A DNA stretch of 64,000 nucleotides from Sphingobacteriales bacterium (lineage in GTDB: Bacteria > Bacteroidota > Bacteroidia > Chitinophagales > UBA2359). The stretch is taken from contig CP064999.1 in assembly GCA_016700115.1 (NCBI GenBank), positions 5,575,501-5,639,500 on the forward strand, in the 5' to 3' direction. This document shows, one piece after another, positions 61,570 to 64,000 of this stretch (its first letter is position 1; each line of letters opens with the position of its first letter). The notes below the pieces were generated by a model. The model worked only from the letters and a program-made list of their open reading frames with translations, ran no database searches and was not told the origin of the DNA. The position numbers and the translations under genes were made by a program.

Positions 61570-62304
61570 TTAACTATTCTGTCCTTTGCGACGATTGTTA
61601 TTATTATTTCCCATTCCGCCGCTTCTGGGTCCTCGTTTTTTGTCTTTTGACGATTGTTCAGGAGCTAAATCGCGTTTCACTAAAATTTCTCCCCGGCAAA
61701 TCCACACTTTAATGCCAATTTTACCATAAACCGTTTGGGCTTCTTTCAAAGCATAATCTATATCTGAACGAAAAGTATGGAGCGGCGTTTTGCCGTCTTT
61801 TATCTCTTCGCTACGAGCCATCTCTGCACCACCTAAACGACCGGAAATTCTAACTTTTATTCCCTCTGCACCTGCTCTCATAGTTGCACCGGTTGCTGTT
61901 TTAATTGCACGGCGATAATTGACCCTGGACTCAATTTGTTTGGCTATATTTTCTGCAACTATGCTGGCATCTAAATCCGGTGTCCGGATTTCGGAGATGT
62001 TTATCTGAACATCTTTTTTGGTCAGCCTTTTTAATTCATCTTTTACACGGTCAACCTCTCCACCACCTTTTCCAATGATAATACCCGGTCTTGATGTGTG
62101 AATGTAAATGGTTACTCTTTTAAGAGTGCGCTCGATTACAATTCTTGCAATACCGCCTTTAGCGATACGCGCATTCAGATATTGTCTGATTTGCTCGTCT
62201 TCGCGTAGTTTTTCCGGAAAAGTAGAGGGGGGTGAAAACCAATTGGAATCCCAACCTCTGATGTATCCTAACCTATGTGATATTGGGTTTACTTTCTGTC
62301 CCAT
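61570..62304 (-). CDS. rpsC: 30S ribosomal protein S3
   Basis: A 244-residue protein. It opens MGQKVNPISHRLGYIRGWDS, has the KH domain with SRPGIIIGKGGGEVDRV and a C-terminal domain with GRLGGAEMARSE. The tail is rich in Asn and Arg (GGMGNNNNNRRKGQ). S3 forms the mRNA entry pore with S4 and S5. Confidence 0.98.
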   Translation of the reverse strand: MGQKVNPISHRLGYIRGWDSNWFSPPSTFPEKLREDEQIRQYLNARIAKGGIARIVIERTLKRVTIYIHTSRPGIIIGKGGGEVDRVKDELKRLTKKDVQINISEIRTPDLDASIVAENIAKQIESRVNYRRAIKTATGATMRAGAEGIKVRISGRLGGAEMARSEEIKDGKTPLHTFRSDIDYALKEAQTVYGKIGIKVWICRGEILVKRDLAPEQSSKDKKRGPRSGGMGNNNNNRRKGQNS

Positions 62305-62342
62305 AAATTTGTTTATTTCTTAGATGCCGGTTTAAGCCTGAA

Positions 62343-62693
62343 TTAATTTTTAACGGTTTCTGCGTCCAAAACGATAGTAATATGGTTGGAACGTTTGCGA
62401 ATTCGGTGTGCACGACCATGCGGAGCCGGTCGAAATCTTTTTATCATTCGGCCACTGTCAACCATAATTCGTTTTACATACAGCGAGCCTTCCTCAAGGC
62501 CTGCGTCGGAATTGTTTTGTCGGTTAGCAATTGCCGATAGCAACAACTGTGTCAGAGGTTTTGAGGCAACTTGCTTAGAAAATTTAAGCAATTTCAACGC
62601 ATCTTCCACTTTTTTACCCCTGATCACATCAGCCAGAAGTCTCATCTTCCGGGGAGAGGTAGGATAATTTTTCAAACTTGCATTCGTTTCCAT
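62343..62693 (-). CDS. rplV: 50S ribosomal protein L22
   Basis: A 116-residue protein with NYPTSPRKMRLLADVIRG at the start and the loop and signature SGRMIKRFRPAPHGRAHRI. The loop lines the exit tunnel. It precedes rpsC by 38 bases. Confidence 0.98.
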   Translation of the reverse strand: METNASLKNYPTSPRKMRLLADVIRGKKVEDALKLLKFSKQVASKPLTQLLLSAIANRQNNSDAGLEEGSLYVKRIMVDSGRMIKRFRPAPHGRAHRIRKRSNHITIVLDAETVKN

Positions 62694-62744
62694 GTGCCAG
62701 CTATAGTTTATTCGCTTTTACTTAAATAATTTTAAACAATTTGC

Positions 62745-63011
62745 CTATTTCTTTTTGGCAGCATGTCCTTTAAAGTTACGGGTCGGGGCAAACTCACCCA
62801 ATTTATGCCCTACCATATTTTCCGTTACATACACAGGGATAAATTTGTTTCCATTGTGTACGGTAAATGTCAGACCTACGCAATCAGGAATAATCATTGA
62901 TGCACGAGACCAGGTCTTAATGACCGACTTTTTCTTGCCAACATTTGCTGCTTCAATTTTTTTGAGCAGTTTATGGTGAATATAAGGTCCTTTTTTTAAG
63001 GAGCGAGCCAT
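62745..63011 (-). CDS. rpsS: 30S ribosomal protein S19
   Basis: An 88-residue protein: MARSLKKGPYIHHKLLKKIE at the start and the signature VYVTENMVGHKLGEFAPTR near the end. S19 forms a complex with S13 in the 30S head. Its ATG lies two bases after the stop of rplB. Confidence 0.98.
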   Translation of the reverse strand: MARSLKKGPYIHHKLLKKIEAANVGKKKSVIKTWSRASMIIPDCVGLTFTVHNGNKFIPVYVTENMVGHKLGEFAPTRNFKGHAAKKK

Positions 63012-63013
63012 AA

Positions 63014-63850
63014 CTATTTACTTTTCTTTCTATTGTTAATAATTAGTCTGGAAGACGGTTTGTTTCTGTTTCTGGTTTTTTGCCCTTTGGCATACAAGCC
63101 TGTGCGTGAGCGGGGGTGACCTCCTGAAGCACGACCTTCTCCACCACCCATTGGGTGATCTACCGGGTTCATGGCAACTCCCCGTACTCTTGGACGAATA
63201 CCAAGCCATCTTTTGCGGCCGGCTTTACCAAGTCTTTCAAGGTTGTGGTCTGAATTTGAAACAGTTCCTATAGTCGCAACACATTCAAGCAATACCATGC
63301 GGGTTTCGCCTGAAGGCAATTTCAAAATGGCATATCTTCCGTCTTTAGCTGCCAATTGTGCATAAGTTCCGGCACTTCTTGCCATAACACCACCTCTACC
63401 GGGTGTTAACTCAACATTATGGATAACAGTTCCCAAAGGTATGTACCGCAATTTGAGAGAGTTTCCAACATCGGGTGAAATATCGGCTCCATCGCCGGAG
63501 ACAACAGTTTGCCCAACTTTTAAACCTTCGGGAGCCAATATATATCTTTTTTCTCCATCAACATAAAACAACAAGGCAATAAATGCACTTCTGTTCGGAT
63601 CGTATTCGATGGAATTTACTTTTGCAGGCACGTTGTTTTTATCGCGCTTAAAATCAATAAAGCGGTAACGTTTTTTGTGTCCCCCTCCTTTTTGTCTTAC
63701 CGACATCCGCCCTTGATTGTTTCTTCCTCCCGATTTAGAAATACCGGTTACCAAACTTTTTTCCGGTTTATCAACCGTCAGCTCGGTAAAAGTATTGGCT
63801 ATTCTGAAACGAGAGCCGGGGGTAATGGGATTTAATTTTTTAGTTGCCAT
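63014..63850 (-). CDS. rplB: 50S ribosomal protein L2
   Basis: A 278-residue protein of standard length, with GRMSVRQKGGGHKKRYR near 47-63 and the C-terminal signature MNPVDHPMGGGEGRASGG. L2 is needed for subunit joining and peptidyl transfer. It lies between rplW and rpsS, 64 bases from the former. Confidence 0.98.
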   Translation of the reverse strand: MATKKLNPITPGSRFRIANTFTELTVDKPEKSLVTGISKSGGRNNQGRMSVRQKGGGHKKRYRFIDFKRDKNNVPAKVNSIEYDPNRSAFIALLFYVDGEKRYILAPEGLKVGQTVVSGDGADISPDVGNSLKLRYIPLGTVIHNVELTPGRGGVMARSAGTYAQLAAKDGRYAILKLPSGETRMVLLECVATIGTVSNSDHNLERLGKAGRKRWLGIRPRVRGVAMNPVDHPMGGGEGRASGGHPRSRTGLYAKGQKTRNRNKPSSRLIINNRKKSK

Positions 63851-63914
63851 AGTACAAATAGGATAGTTATCGGTTATCCTGAAACCTTATTTTTTAGCTT
63901 GTTATTTTAGTAGC

Positions 63915-64000
63915 TTAAATTTCAGCGTAAAAATCAATTGTGTCTGAAGAAGCAAGGGTGATAAAAGCTTTTTTGACAGATTTGGTTCTTCCTTCAACGA
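63915..64000 (-). CDS. rplW: 50S ribosomal protein L23, C-terminal end only
   Basis: The last 28 codons of a minus-strand frame enter from the right edge and end at a TAA at 63917-63915. They read VEGRTKSVKKAFITLASSD then TIDFYAEI, which fits the end of L23 (the GRTKSVKKA strand and IDFYAEI). The position just upstream of rplB agrees. The N-terminal part is outside the window. Confidence 0.88.
   Translation of the reverse strand, partial: VEGRTKSVKKAFITLASSDTIDFYAEI

Noticed and set aside
1..64000. tRNA, rRNA and riboswitch genes
   Set aside because: I looked in the intergenic stretches for cloverleaf-like ends (GGTTCGA-type loops) and for known riboswitch cores and saw none; a covariance-model scan would be needed to be sure.

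Overview
The window looks like the chromosome of a Bacteroidota bacterium, probably from the Chitinophagia/Saprospiria side of the phylum. The evidence is: SprB-type repeats and a very large secreted multidomain adhesin; promoters with the phylum's TAnnTTTG -7 element (the best has TTG, 19 bases, TAGTTTTG before position 22589); a type III glutamine synthetase; a zinc-less (C-minus) ribosomal protein L36; and few Shine-Dalgarno sequences. I saw no tRNA, rRNA, CRISPR array, insertion sequence or prophage.

Region 1 (1-12.4 kb) is filled by one minus-strand open frame that starts at 11529 and runs off the left edge (at least 3,843 codons). Read from its N-terminus it encodes a secretion signal, a seven-blade FG-GAP propeller, six fibronectin-III-like repeats, a second seven-blade propeller, a seventh Fn3-like repeat, a LamG domain nested in a carboxypeptidase-regulatory-like domain, an Ig-like domain, two GWNW-type modules, and SprB repeats, one of which is split by a roughly 190-residue insertion. 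Upstream of it lies an exact 14 x 21 bp degenerate tandem array (12125-12418).

Region 2 (12.7-32.5 kb) holds housekeeping and accessory genes: a stand-alone NuoE-NuoF fusion, a DoxX-like protein, a DivIC-like protein, the cytochrome c maturation pair ccmE-ccmF (with a cysteine-type CcmE), a frameshifted alpha/beta hydrolase, an unrecognised possible regulator with a palindrome at its predicted start of transcription, membrane proteins, an SDR protein, a 1,160-residue caspase-lipase fusion, a mitochondrial-type sulfide:quinone oxidoreductase, two cell-wall peptidases (NlpC/P60 and M23) and tag. A second 21-bp-periodic array lies at 31698-31823.

Region 3 (32.5-44.3 kb) holds a tiny Cys/Lys-rich protein, a lipoprotein, a tricorn-type protease, a membrane protein, a Wza/SLBB polysaccharide export protein, a thioredoxin-like secreted protein whose 3' end is frameshifted, and glnN. 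Clear hairpin terminators separate several of these.

Region 4 (44.5-64 kb) is minus-strand translation machinery. The rimP-nusA-infB operon comes first, then the merged S10-spc-alpha ribosomal operon from rplW (cut by the right edge) through rplB, rpsS, rplV, rpsC, rplP, rpmC, rpsQ, rplN, rplX, rplE, rpsN, rpsH, rplF, rplR, rpsE, rpmD, rplO, secY, map, infA, rpmJ, rpsM, rpsK, rpsD and rpoA to rplQ. It ends at a strong hairpin at 49929-49961.

The most unusual items are the caspase-alpha/beta-hydrolase fusion, the two phase-perfect 21-bp arrays, the domain-inside-domain architecture of the giant adhesin, and the palindrome in front of the unrecognised gene at 20423.
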